A DNA stretch of 22,746 nt, taken from positions 1-22,746 of the forward strand of contig JADGIZ010000081.1 in the NCBI GenBank assembly GCA_027604665.1, given 5' to 3'. Below the pieces are notes generated by a model. That model did no database searches. It worked only from the letters and a program-made list of their open reading frames with translations, and had not been told where the DNA came from. Source of the stretch: Polyrhizophydium stewartii. Taxonomy: Eukaryota; Chytridiomycota; Chytridiomycetes; Rhizophydiales. Positions 1 to 9,320 of the stretch are shown in pieces; the stretch's first letter is position 1, and each line of letters begins with the position of its first letter. Both the position numbers and the translations under genes were made by a program.

Positions 1-27
1 CACACACACACACACACACACACACAC
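1..27. repeat. (CA)n microsatellite at window edge
   Basis: An uninterrupted CA dinucleotide run starts at the first base, so its true length is unknown. It lies about 130 bp downstream of the cyclin C stop codon. The following stretch (28-154) holds the 3' flank of that gene; I see nothing else in it. Confidence 0.97.
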
Positions 28-154
28 TGCCACGTTTTCCAGAGCGCCAGAGGCCCCTCTTCCCATACTGTCGCTCAGAATGAACAGCCGTTTGCGAGTC
101 CATGGATTTAGAGAGCCGTTTATCAAACCCCACCCAAGTGTCGCAGAAGCTGAT

Positions 155-1637
155 CTACTTCCAATTGCGCTGCGATCCCTGCTGAGTGCCGGCACTGCTG
201 CGAGGCTGTGTTGTCTGACTCCATGAAGTCTGACCTGGGCGGTACGTAGGCCCTTGATGCAGGTGGCCCGTCTGATGTGATTGCTGGACCTGACCGGAAC
301 GCTGCTGCGGCGCCACGGAGTGCGATTGCAGAATGGGCAGCTTTTGCTTGGTTGGCCCAGCGCTTTGACGCGGAAACCGTGCAAGGATATAGGGTATGGC
401 GCTCTCGATGTAGCCTTGCCAGATGTGGTACGAATCAAGTAGGTGCTGTGTGATGCAAAGAATATCGCGTATGTCGATGTTGAGCTCCGAGAAAAAGGTT
501 GTCACCACGGCGACCACGGAAGGCTGCTCGTCGCCCACGGCTGGCAGCATGGCCTGCGGCTGGTTGTTGCTGTCCACAATTGCTGCCACAACAAAGATGG
601 CCGAAAGTGCGATCAGATGCGGCGGGTACATGAGCGGAATGTCGGTCTTGTACGTGTCGTTGACAATATACCAGGCAGTTTGAAGACATGGCTTTGTCAA
701 ATTCAACCGTGCCAGAAGCCTTGTGCACAAATCAGCACTCGAGAAGCGCGGCGGGCAGCGCTCGCATTCGAGACGACTTACTGCTGTAGCGGACGATAGG
801 GATGGAACACAATGAGCGAGAACTCGAGCTCCTCGAGAAAGTAGAACTCAAAGTCGGCGATTGTCGCTGCGTCGTATGGGAAAAGGTCGGCTAGTCACCA
901 AGAAATGGGTCAGACTCGGCACAGACACGGCGCTCCGAGGCAAGAGTGCACACCGCCAAGGCAGTTGCGAGACTCGTTGACAACGTTGCGGATGTGGTGC
1001 GGGCATTCCTCGATTTTGCAGGCGACGTAGATGGCGGTGCCTCCCACGAGAAGCGGGTCGATATCGAAATACGCATTCCTGAGGCGCCGAGGGTCACCAT
1101 GCCGCCACCGTCGCCGGGGCCGCAGGAGGCGGTACAGGCAAGGCAGCTGCGTACGCACTTTGCAAAGAAACGCTTCCAGTAAACCAGGGCCGTTCCAATC
1201 ACTTGCTGCCGCACCTGCAGCCGCCGGCATATCTTCTGGATGGCTGCTCGTCGTCGGTCAGCAAGCCGCCGGCGTTGCGCCAACCCCCACCCACCGGCCA
1301 AGGCGCGGCGGCGGACCGTTGGAGTAGTAGAGCGAGACATAGACAGCGTCTTTGCTGGATACAAAGTCCAGCTCACGCTCTCGCGCAGCGGCCAGCACCG
1401 AGCTGTCGAGGATCCACTGGTTCCTGGTGCGCGAGTGCCGGTCGAGCGAGAAAGAGAAGTCGCAGAGGGCGAGCCGCGGCGCTGGTTAGCAGGCTGAGCA
1501 AGGGTCGCGGCGGACTGCTGCGGCCCTCTGCGGCGCTCGGCGGCGCTCGGCGGCGCTCGGCGGCTGTCTGCAGGCCTGCGCGGCCCTCTCGGCGCCAGGA
1601 CGCACACGTGTGTCGAGTCCCAAAAGTTGGACGCCAT
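155..1637 (-). CDS. SSN8: Cyclin C (Mediator CDK8-module cyclin), 6 exons
   Basis: Exons: 1637-1606, 1423-1317, 1243-1159, 1078-954, 890-782, 719-155; 340 residues, all phases consistent. Cyclin C partners CDK8/Ssn3 in the Mediator kinase module in the nucleus. The start MASNFWDSTH, joined to NQWILD, matches the family N-terminus. The cyclin box follows, with LQVRQQVIGTALVYWKRF, then YVACKIEECPHHIRN (residues about 92-106), DFEFYFLEELEF, and NDTYKTDIPLMYPPHLIAL in the second cyclin fold. The tail (about 275-340) is Gln/Ser-rich and probably disordered. The wording is closer to yeast Ssn8 than to animal cyclin C. Its 5' end faces the SOK1/TCP11 gene across 119 bp. The exon border at 1317 (donor GTCCGC) is the least certain; the rest follow conserved residues. 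Identity is secure. Confidence 0.93.
1531..1560. repeat. 10-bp tandem repeat, three copies
   Basis: The unit CGGCGCTCGG occurs three times in a row without mismatch inside cyclin C intron 1 (1424-1605). That makes this intron the longest in the gene (182 bp). No function is apparent. Confidence 0.9.
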
Positions 1638-1756
1638 GCGGCAAACCTCCGGAGGCTGCTTCGGCTGGGTGGCGATGCCGAGCCGCGAGCGGCCTCTCTG
1701 GCGCCCGTCCTCCACGGAGCACGCGAAGCAACCGCAACTTTCACCCCAAGCGCGCG
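1638..1756. promoter_or_regulatory. Bidirectional promoter, cyclin C / SOK1-TCP11
   Basis: Only 119 bp separate the two start codons, which point away from each other, so both promoters and both 5' UTRs must fit here or reach into the flanking first introns. I see no TATA box. Assignment as a promoter is by position only. Confidence 0.6.
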
Positions 1757-4700
1757 ATGCAGCCCGAGCATCCTCAGCGGCAGCAGCAGCCACAGCCATC
1801 GCCGCTGCAGCCTCCATCGCAACAAGCGGCTCATGCCGACGTGCAGCGCATCGACGCGCAGCGCGGTAACCTACAGCAGTCTGGGGCTCCTAACGGTGCG
1901 CCCACGTTTGTGCAACGTGTCAAGGGGTGGCTCGGCCGCCAAGGCTTATGGCGCCGCCTCTACATGGGCAATCGCCTTTGAGATGTGGATACTCGCGACC
2001 TCGCTGCACGATCGCTGACGCGCTTCTCTCTCGCACTGCAGGCGACCCGGTGCAGGTGCACGGGCCGCACTCTTCGCGACTCATCGTCGAGACGGCCGCT
2101 GTGGGGGGCAGAAAGACGGCCGTGGCCGGGATCTACAACCCCGCTCTTCAGCACCACGCTCAGGCCGCAACGCCGTCGCACGGAAGCCTGCGATTGCACG
2201 GATACGCGCAACCCACGGCGCACACAATGGCCGACCCACCGCTCTCGGCCACTTCGTCGACGTCTTCGGCTGGGTCTTCTGGAGCGCCGGGACAAGGCCG
2301 CCCCGCAGCTATTCATTACGCAGCACCAGCGCAGGCTCTCAGTGCCGTGTATGGAGCAACCGCGCCGGCACGCTCGACGGAATCAACCATCTCCAAAGCA
2401 TCAGCCGTGTCGCCTCTCAGACCGGGATCTGGAAGTGAGCTGGACTCAGAGTCGCTCCAGGCGCAGCACGTGAAAAGAATGTCTCCAACTTCGATGGGCT
2501 TTGTCGGCCGAATGATTCTGCGCAAGAAGGGCTCCGTCGCTTTCTTCATTGACCTGCTTAGCCCAGACAGGCCCGCCGCCAAGTCGCCCTCACCAATCCG
2601 CGATCATCTCGAGTCGATGCCGATCGAACCAAAGGACACCAGCCCTCGCAGCATGTGCATGCCGCAAACACCTGCAAGTTCTGCCGCATGCATTGGCAGC
2701 CAGGCCGTCCCGCTGCATGCCGCGCAACATCAGTCTGCAGTACCTGCAGAAAAGGACCAGCCATCAACGCTCGGAATCATCTCGTTCCCGAAAATCCCCC
2801 TTCGCCAGCTCCGTCCGTCACCACAGCAGATCAAGGAGCGCATGACAACTCGTATGATGCGCGCTGCAGCCGCTCGCAGCCAGATCATCCAAGCGCGCAG
2901 AAGCAGGCTGCGACACCACGCCGAGCAGGTCAGCTTCCGCTTGCTCATCCAAAAGCAGCGTGATCGCCTCGACGCGCTCCAGAAACAAGCCAAAACAGAA
3001 TATACCATGACGGCGGCCAACATCAAGAGACAAATGCTGCTTCGTCGCAAGCAGGAGCGTCTTGGTGCTGCCGTAGAGCATGTACACAGCGTCATGCTTA
3101 TGCAAAAGCTGCGAAAGTTTCTCGATCTGCGCAGAGCGTTTTCGGAAAACTTCGCCGACATACTCAAAGATGTCTCTCTGCCGCATGACCCCATCGACAA
3201 CACCAATGAGTCGAAGGATGGTAGCCGTATGGGCGGCTGGCCCGATGGCAACAGCAACAGGCGCAGTGCAGGTGCACACTCTGCGATGAATTCCGGAGCT
3301 GGATATAGCGCGTCAGCGAGATCTCCGCTCATGGCTGGGCTTGCCGTCGATACTTCCGACGAGGTTCACGAGTACACGCAAGACTCGCCCCGCGTCGAGG
3401 GCCCAGGGTCTGGATCGACTGCTGGCCCGCCGTCGACGGTTTCCAGTGGCGCTGAGAAGGACCGCGACTTGGTCCTCTCGCCGGCGCTGATCGAGACCGG
3501 GCTCTCGCCCGTCAAAGCCTCGTCTCGCGGTGAACTGCTTCTTGATGGCGAGGAAAAACGACACCCACCTGGAGCACCGCTGCGCGCAGAATCTGTAGCG
3601 AGCACCATCCGGCGCACAAAATCGATGTCGTCGATGCTTCTCGTTGATGCAGACGACTTTACATACCTGGAGCTTCTGAGCCTCTTGCCCCCAGTGACGC
3701 GCTTCACGCTCCGCGAGCTCGAGCTTGAGGAGATATTGTCCAACACACAGCTTCGGCACGACCTCGTCTTCGACCCCGATCTCCAGTTCAAACCGAACGT
3801 CGAAAACAACCGCGAGGACGAGCGCATTTCCAAAGCGGACGCGTATTGGGATGAAGTCGAGGAGGAGGTGTCGCAAGGCTTCAAGTACCGTATCCCGCTA
3901 CTCCTTGCAGAAGTGCGGGCCATTCTGATTGAGCTTCTTCCAAACGGTCAGGAGATCAAGGAAGAAATCGACGCCAACATTGATATCAAGCTGATTGCGC
4001 AGCAGATTGATCACGGCGTGATGAACCCCCTGGGTTTGATCGAGTACATTGCCGGACTCATGAAAATCAACTGCGCGCCAATACGCGACGAGCTTGTTGA
4101 TTCGATGGTCGCAGCTTGCCGTGACGGGCAGTTTGTCAAGACGCTGCGCATTTGCTTTGATGTGCTCGAGTTGATGAAGTTGGTATGTCGCGCAGCCCGC
4201 AACAACTGGCTGCACTCGCGCACTGGACTGATCGAGCTCTATCGTGCGCGTGGTTTGCAGGACTACGCCAACCATCAGCTGACCCGGCTGCGGCCATACG
4301 TAATCGAGCACGAGGTTGAGCACGAATGGCGCTGGTTCAAGTCGCAGTTTGAGAGTGGCAGCATCACACTGGTCGCAACCAAGGCGTGGCTCAAGCGCGC
4401 GCTCGAGACCAGTGGCCACGGCGGCGTGGCGACGGTCTCGAGAGCAAAAACGCCAGACGCTTCCACCACGGCCGCCGGCTCTGTATCACATGCCACCAAG
4501 CAAGCAGCAACGGCTACGGCGCCGGATCGCGGGTCAGTCGATCTGCTCAGTGACGCATTGCTGCAGCTCATTCTGCAGGCAAACAAATTCGCAAAAGAAG
4601 ACATTGTGCCCGAGACACTGCGCATGGACACAAGCCGGCTGATATCGTACTACAACGACTGGCAGGACATTACAATTCTTGCGTCCCTGCTGGTACTCTT

Positions 4701-5178
4701 CCGACAGGCGGCCGGACCAAGGTGCACTGCCGTGCATCTAGCCGAGGCCAAGAGGAGCCTGTGGGTGCTTCTGAACGACTCGGACACGACCATGTCGCAC
4801 ATTTCGCTTCAGGTAGCCCATACTGCCGGCGAAATCCGCGGAAAGGCCTTCTCGGACCAAGAGAGCAAGATGCTCGAAGCGCTTATGGAGAAGACGCTCG
4901 CGCCTGAGAGCAAGCTCTATGACCTGATCCAAAAGCGTGTTGGCGAAAACCTGCGCGCTGTGATGGAGACGGGCACGGCGGACAAGGACATGCTGGCCAA
5001 GCACGGACTGGCGCAACTGGAGTCTGAGGTTACCGACCTGGCCGCGCGCATCAGCAAGGTCAGCGAGCTCAACCGCGCGGTGTACGGCAAGATGTACGCC
5101 GGGCTCCTTGACGACATCCGCACGGGCGACGATGCATCGTCGCCAAGCGCCGTGTCGGTGATCCGCGACGGGGCATGA
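1757..5178 (+). CDS. T-complex protein 11 / SOK1 family protein, 2 exons
   Basis: Exons 1757-1865 and 2042-5178 give 1081 residues. The intron (1866-2041) has donor GTAACC, a CGCTGAC branch-like site and acceptor TGCAG. The first exon encodes a Gln/Pro-rich start (MQPEHPQRQQQ). Residues about 40-290 are low-complexity and Ser/Pro-rich. Residues about 300-410 are long basic helices rich in Arg, Gln and Leu, likely coiled coil. The TCP11 domain runs from about 630 to 1075; it begins near AYWDEVEEEV and includes LLAEVRAILIELLPNGQEI, MNPLGLIEYIAGLM and CAPIRDELV. Yeast SOK1, the family founder in fungi, suppresses loss of cAMP-dependent protein kinase; the mammalian member acts in sperm. The biochemical activity is unknown. 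An ATG at 1927 would also open a long frame but lies in the intron of this model. Confidence 0.9.
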
Positions 5179-5279
5179 AAGCGGGTCGGATGCAGAGTGC
5201 TCGCGGGCTCCGCTGCGACTCGGACAGAAGACTCTTCGGCAACAAGGGATGCATTTGCGGGAGTGTTGCCGATCGATGT

Positions 5280-5624
5280 TCACTTTTCGTTGGCCTGGCC
5301 GTCGAGGATCTGCTTCCGGAGCTCTGCCTGCGGACGCATGGTCAGCCGGGCAGCCGGTACGGCCAGCGCACCGCAGCATGCGCACCCAGCGTCGTTTGCA
5401 GTCGCGGTAGTCCTGGAACTGCTGCGCACATGCCGTGCGGTACTTGTCCCTGCAGGCGGGCGAGGGCCGTCAACATGAGCGAGCTGGAGGGGCGAGGCTG
5501 CCGCGTTGAAGCCAGAGCCAACGCACCTGTCAAAGTCGTTCTCGTTCATGCAGCGCTTGCTCGCGAGCGCCTGCACCTTGCAGTATGACTCGACGGGCTC
5601 CATCCCAGACTCTGCGTTGCCCAT
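5280..5624 (-). CDS. COX23: COX23/CHCHD7-like twin CX9C protein, 3 exons
   Basis: Exons 5624-5527, 5449-5386 and 5327-5280 give 69 residues. The spliced product has two CX9C motifs: Cys15-Cys25 and Cys40-Cys50. It also has the family signature ASKRCMNENDFDRDKYR, which spans the first intron, then YRDCKRRW. These are hallmarks of COX23/CHCHD7, small intermembrane-space proteins imported by the Mia40 disulfide relay and needed for cytochrome c oxidase assembly. The family is usually 80-150 residues; this copy is short but complete from motif to stop. The ATG at 5624 has a good context (ACCATGG); a second Met is residue 8. The gene faces CFAP141 head-to-head and ends 101 bp from the SOK1/TCP11 stop. 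Confidence 0.9.
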   Translation of the reverse strand: MGNAESGMEPVESYCKVQALASKRCMNENDFDRCVGSGFNAAASPLQLAHVDGPRPPAGTSTARHVRSSSRTTATANDAGCACCGALAVPAARLTMRPQAELRKQILDGQANEK

Positions 5625-5786
5625 GGTGCTCGAACTGGGGTGCGTGGTGGAAGTTGTCCCGTCGCCGTCCTCGCTGCTGTGGTCTGCGATCCATTTCGCC
5701 CGCTGCAAGGCTGCATATGGACGCACATGACGCATGCAGGCCAGGGCGCGAACCCAAGCGGGGCCAGACGCATCTCCCTGCTCGCA
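5625..5786. promoter_or_regulatory. Bidirectional promoter, COX23 / CFAP141
   Basis: The 162 bp between two diverging start codons must serve both genes. I see no TATA box and no recognisable factor site. Inference from position. Confidence 0.55.
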
Positions 5787-6369
5787 ATGGACGCTGCCCA
5801 CGCAGGAATCGCCGCACAGCGCAGATACGCCCATCGCATTCAGGTGCGCCTGGGCACACGCTGCGCGCCGCATGCGGGCTGTCCTTGACGCGCGGCGCGC
5901 ACCAGAGCGAGGAGCGCATGCGTCTGCTGCGCGAGGAGGAGCGCCGGTGAGCGGCCTCGCGCCGACGCGGCATCCTCGCCCCGGCCGGTCGCTGATTGAC
6001 CTGCATCTCGCACACGATGCGCCACGACGCTGCGCAACAATCACGCTCTGGCACCCGCACAATAAGAAACACGGTCGCTGCGTTTGTGTCCGACTGGCAG
6101 AGCAATGCCGCATACGTTGCGTGGAAGAACGATCTCAAGCGCATCAAGGACATGACTGCCGAAGAGGTTGCTCTCGCCAACCACGAGTTTCTGTGCCTGC
6201 GCCGCAAGGAGCTGCGAGAGCTCTTTGCAAGCGACCTCGAAAGGTGGCTTCGCAGGGCCAGCCCCTCCCCGCCCGGGAAACCGGCGAATGCTGACACGTG
6301 CAGAGTTGCCCCAGGTACGGGCAAGAGCTGCACGCCAAGGGACTTGCATTCCATCGCAATCACATCTGA
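5787..6369 (+). CDS. CFAP141: CFAP141-like flagellar microtubule inner protein, 4 exons
   Basis: Exons 5787-5843, 5906-5946, 6067-6243 and 6315-6369 give 109 residues. The third exon carries the core: a tryptophan-containing N-terminal helix (FVSDWQSNAAYVAWKNDL), then EVALANHEFLCLRRKELRE. The last exon adds RYGQELHAKGLAF, which aligns with the C-terminal YQQELNQMGKAF-like end of human CFAP141 (C1orf189). CFAP141 lies inside the doublet microtubules of motile cilia. All three introns keep phase, have GT-AG ends, and the first two carry CTTGAC/CTGATTGAC branch-like sites. The first two exons are short and weakly conserved, so the start is less certain than the core. The product implies the organism builds a motile flagellum. 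Its stop is 27 bp from the ZCCHC9 stop on the other strand. Confidence 0.85.
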
Positions 6370-6396
6370 AGTGGGACTGGTAAACAGTCATGTCAT

Positions 6397-7423
6397 TCAA
6401 AAAAACTTGACCACCCTTCTGGCCTTGGCGGGACGTGGTTGCGCGCTTGTGCTCGTGCCGTCGTCGTCTTGTGGTGCGCGCTTCTTCTCTGGTGCATGCT
6501 GCTCGCGCTCCATCTTGCGGAACGCAACAAACACATCATCGTCATCACCGCCTTGGGAGAGATCCATGGTTCCAAGGGCCGTGATGCCGGCCTCCTGCTG
6601 CGCCGGCTTGCAGTCGCGCGCGAGATGCCGGACAGACCCACAAAACCTGCAGCTTCCGCCGTTTGGGTACAATCCCTTGTCGTTCTCAGGGCATTGGCCC
6701 GCCAGATGCCCTGTCTGCTTGCAGATGAAGCACTTTGCGAACGGGTAGGGATTGCTTGAGTCGTGCTTCTTGCTGCACTGAGCGAGTGCGTGCTCCAAGG
6801 AGCCGCAGCGGTAGCAGATGCCTGCGCCAGGTGTACCCGCATCAGACTCCATCTCGGCAGCCGCTATCACTTGGTTGCGCGGGCAGGTCCTGATCGAATG
6901 CCCGCGCTGCCGGCACAAGAAGCAGTTCTGCGGCCACTCAATCTGCGTCAGCATAGACGCGGTTCGACTTCTTGGCTGCGCGGTCAAGCCTCACCATCTT
7001 GCGCTCCTTCAGCTTCTCGCGGCGAGACCTCCGCTTGAGGGCCTCGCGCTCTGCGGCCTGCGGTCAGCAACCCACAAACATCCGTCGGCGACGACATCGG
7101 CCGAGCTGCGCACCTGTCTTGCTGAGGGAGCGCTCGGAGCTGGCCTGGGCGACAGGCCCCTCTGCGGGCTCACTGCGCCCATCAAACGGCTTTTGTGCGG
7201 CGGTGCCCTCGCATGCGGTGCTGCCTCGGCTAGCGTCGACGCTCGAGCCGGCACCTTCAGCACGCCCGGCATTGTCTCCAGGGGCATCGCCACGAGCGTC
7301 GGCATCCGCCGCAGCCGCGTGTTTGGAGCGATGGCGCATCTTGCGCTGCTTGCTTGTCTTTCTTGCACTGGCGGGCTCCGGCGCAGCAGCAGCAGCGGGC
7401 GCCTCGTCGCTTTGGCTTCCCAT
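6397..7423 (-). CDS. ZCCHC9: ZCCHC9-like zinc-knuckle protein, 3 exons
   Basis: Exons 7423-7114, 7050-6995 and 6942-6397 give 303 residues. Four CCHC knuckles (C-x2-C-x4-H-x4-C) lie at residues 129-142, 165-178, 193-206 and 220-233. Between them are the family blocks GICYRCGSLEH, PFAKCFICKQTGHL, NDKGLYPNGGSCRFCGSVRH. The protein ends in a basic ARRVVKFF tail, like the VVNF end of animal ZCCHC9. The N-terminal half is Ala/Ser/Lys-rich, followed by a basic helix (REALKRRSRREKLKERK). ZCCHC9 is nucleolar/nuclear and thought to act on RNA in ribosome biogenesis. The second intron is only 52 bp (GTGAGG to ACGCAG); retaining it would bring an in-frame stop. Confidence 0.93.
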
Positions 7424-7707
7424 GCCGTCCCGTCACAACGAAGTTCTTTGAAGAAGGTCAAAGGAGGTTTTTTTTTTTTGAGGGGGGGTATTTCGCATCA
7501 CATCTGGCCCACCCCACCGCCAATCCCCAACCGCACGGACATGAGGATAGTGTTGCGTCCGGCTTAGGAGGCACTGGGTCTAGACGGCCCGTGACTTTGA
7601 CACCAGATGCGTCGCGAAGCTGGTCTGTGGCCAAGGCGCCCAGCCTGGATGTCCAGCTGCTCGTCGATGCGATTAGAATTTTCCCGTTGGTCGACAGAGC
7701 CGCAGAC
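7424..7707. promoter_or_regulatory. Bidirectional promoter ZCCHC9 / LUC7 with poly(dT) tract
   Basis: A gap of 284 bp separates diverging start codons. It contains a run of 12 T (7468-7479) followed after GA by 7 G (7482-7488). Long poly(dA:dT) tracts exclude nucleosomes in fungal promoters, so this is the likely open region (inference). It also contains a nine-codon upstream ORF for LUC7, listed separately. Confidence 0.55.
7541..7567 (+). other. Upstream ORF in the likely LUC7 leader
   Basis: ATG to TAG encodes eight residues, MRIVLRPA, ending 140 bp before the LUC7 start codon. It matters only if transcription begins upstream of 7541, which the sequence cannot show. Confidence 0.3.
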
Positions 7708-9126
7708 ATGGACTACCAGCGGCAGCTCCTCGAGGAGCTCATGAACCCGCTGCTGCCCACGGCCAAGAAGGACTTCCGGGACCAGGACGTCTGCAAGCAC
7801 TTCCTCGTCGAGTTCTGCCCCAACGACATGTTCCTGAACACAAAGGCCGACCTTGGCCGTTGCTTCAACCTGCACGACGAGAAGCTGCAGCGCGAGTGAG
7901 TCGGCACCAGCCCCTCGGCCCTGGCACAGGCGCGGTCCCTCCTTGGCCAGGCTCGGCGCAGTACAACACGCTGCGGCAGAAGAGCTGCCCGACGGCGGCG
8001 GCCGCCTGTCTCGCCGCGTTGAGCTCCCCCCCCCCTCGCCCTGTTCGGCTGCTGTTCGGCTCTGTTCTCTGTCGCATCCCCAACCCCGTCGGCGTCGTCC
8101 CCAGCCGCCCAGACCGCGGACGCTGTCTCACCAGCCCCCTCTTCCGCCTGCTGATGCCCCTGTGCGCGCCGCCGGCAGGTATCACGAGAGCTCTGCCCGC
8201 GGCAGTCTCGGCTACGAGCAGCGCTTCTATGACTATCTTCAGCAGATCGTCGACAACATCGACCGCACGATCCGCAAGGGGCTCATGCGTGTCGAGGCCA
8301 GAGGTCCAAGCAGCCACGACGTGCGCCGTTTGCGCTTGAGACATACCCGCTGCGAGGGCTTCTCGCTGACACAGCTGCGCGTTGCGACGGTCCGCTCGGC
8401 AGAATGGGCCATCGCCGGGCGAAATCCGGGAGCGCATCATCATTGCCGAGGAGACCATCAAGTCTCGAGTTGGGCAGATCCAGCAACTGGCCGAAGCTGG
8501 TCGCGTCAAAGAGGCATTTGATCTCTCGCACTCTTTGGAGCTGACCATGGCCGAGTTGGAGTCGATGCGCCAAAGCGACTCGTCCACAAGAATGGTGCGC
8601 AGTGGGAACGGAATGGAAGTCTGCGAGATCTGCGGTGCGCTGGTCGCAAACGACTCCACCGGTGCACGTGTCGAGGAGCATCTGAGTGGAAAGCAGCACA
8701 ACGGATTCATTAAGATTCGCGCGTCGCTCGAGGCTCGCAAGGTGCAGCCCCTATATGAATGCGCCGCACATGCGATTCTGCTCACTAACTCTCGTGCACC
8801 CACTTCTCCAGAAAGCAATCGCAGCTGGAACCGCGCCAGACCTTGCGCATGGCGGCGCTGGCGGCGCTGGCGGCGCTGGCGGCGGCGGCGGCGGAGGCAG
8901 CGGCAGCGCCGGAGCTCGTGATTACCGTGGTGGCGCCGCCGGCGATCGGGACCGCGGGGATGGCTATCGCGGTGGTCGTGACTACCGTGGCGGCGACCGC
9001 GACTATCGCGGCGGGGACCGTGACTATCGCGGCGGCGGCGGCGGCGGGTACCGTGGTGGTGGTGCTGGCGGCGGCGGCGGGTATCGCGACAACTACAGAC
9101 GTGACGATGGGCACAGGCGGTACTGA
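7708..9126 (+). CDS. LUC7: LUC7-family U1 snRNP protein with glycine-rich tail, 4 exons
   Basis: Exons 7708-7895, 8179-8320, 8403-8741 and 8812-9126 give 327 residues. LUC7 proteins sit on the U1 snRNP and stabilise U1 pairing with the 5' splice site. The first zinc finger (CCCH) uses Cys29, Cys37, Cys52 and His56, with the DLGRC block. Residues about 65-175 form the coiled-coil middle. The second finger uses Cys184, Cys187, His203 and His209 in EVCEICGALV and HLSGKQHNGF. The C-terminus (224-327) is not the usual RS/RE tail but a Gly/Ala run, then DYRGG/RDYRGG repeats and Tyr/Arg. Intron 1 is 283 bp, with a long C run. The intron 2 borders (8321-8402) are the least conserved. The start fits the family because RQLLEELM follows at once. 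Confidence 0.93.
8848..9075 (+). repeat. GGC-rich and YRGG-coding tandem repeats
   Basis: Within LUC7 exon 4, GGC-type codons encode poly-Gly/Ala. Then a roughly 24-bp unit coding for DYRGGDR repeats three times with silent differences (about 8977-9030). The repeats are in frame, so length changes would not break the protein. Confidence 0.85.
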
Positions 9127-9320
9127 TCCATCTGGTCGTGATCGAACCCCGGAGCAACATTTGCTCTTGGCGATGCAAAAAAAGAAAAGGATGCACCGCA
9201 CCACTCGATCAGTTATTTTATTTTATTTTGCTGATGATGACATGATGGAATTGAAAAAGGCAGGCGCGCGGCGCTGAGATGCGCGTGTATGAAAGGGAGC
9301 CTATGGCCAAGGAACGGCTA
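9127..9320. other. Shared 3' region of LUC7 and the esterase-ABCG gene
   Basis: These 194 bp lie between converging stop codons. The region contains an A/G-rich patch, then a TTATTTTATTTTATTTT stretch that provides poly(A) signals for the minus-strand gene. I see no gene in it. Confidence 0.7.
9217..9227 (-). terminator. Tandem poly(A) signals for the esterase-ABCG gene
   Basis: Read on the minus strand, two overlapping AATAAA hexamers (9227-9222 and 9222-9217) lie about 95 nt downstream of the TGA at 9321-9323. The hexamer is seen directly; its use is inferred. Confidence 0.65.

Noticed and set aside
1927..2041. ATG at 1927 as the start of the SOK1/TCP11 protein
   Set aside because: It opens the long frame, but the stretch has good intron ends (GTAACC...TGCAG) and a branch-like site. 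The upstream exon at 1757 joins in phase.
5640..6113. Minus-strand protein overlapping CFAP141 upstream of COX23
   Set aside because: The frame extends COX23 exon 1 upstream, but that part is Arg/Cys-rich without homology and overlaps CFAP141 exons. COX23 starts naturally at 5624.
8848..9075. CRISPR-like or satellite array
   Set aside because: The repeats are in frame within LUC7, have no spacers, and encode a Gly/Arg/Tyr tail.
7865..9196. 443-codon open frame antisense to LUC7
   Set aside because: It is rich in Arg and His with no recognisable domain, and mirrors the GC-rich LUC7 exons. The sense strand encodes clear zinc fingers with consistent splicing.
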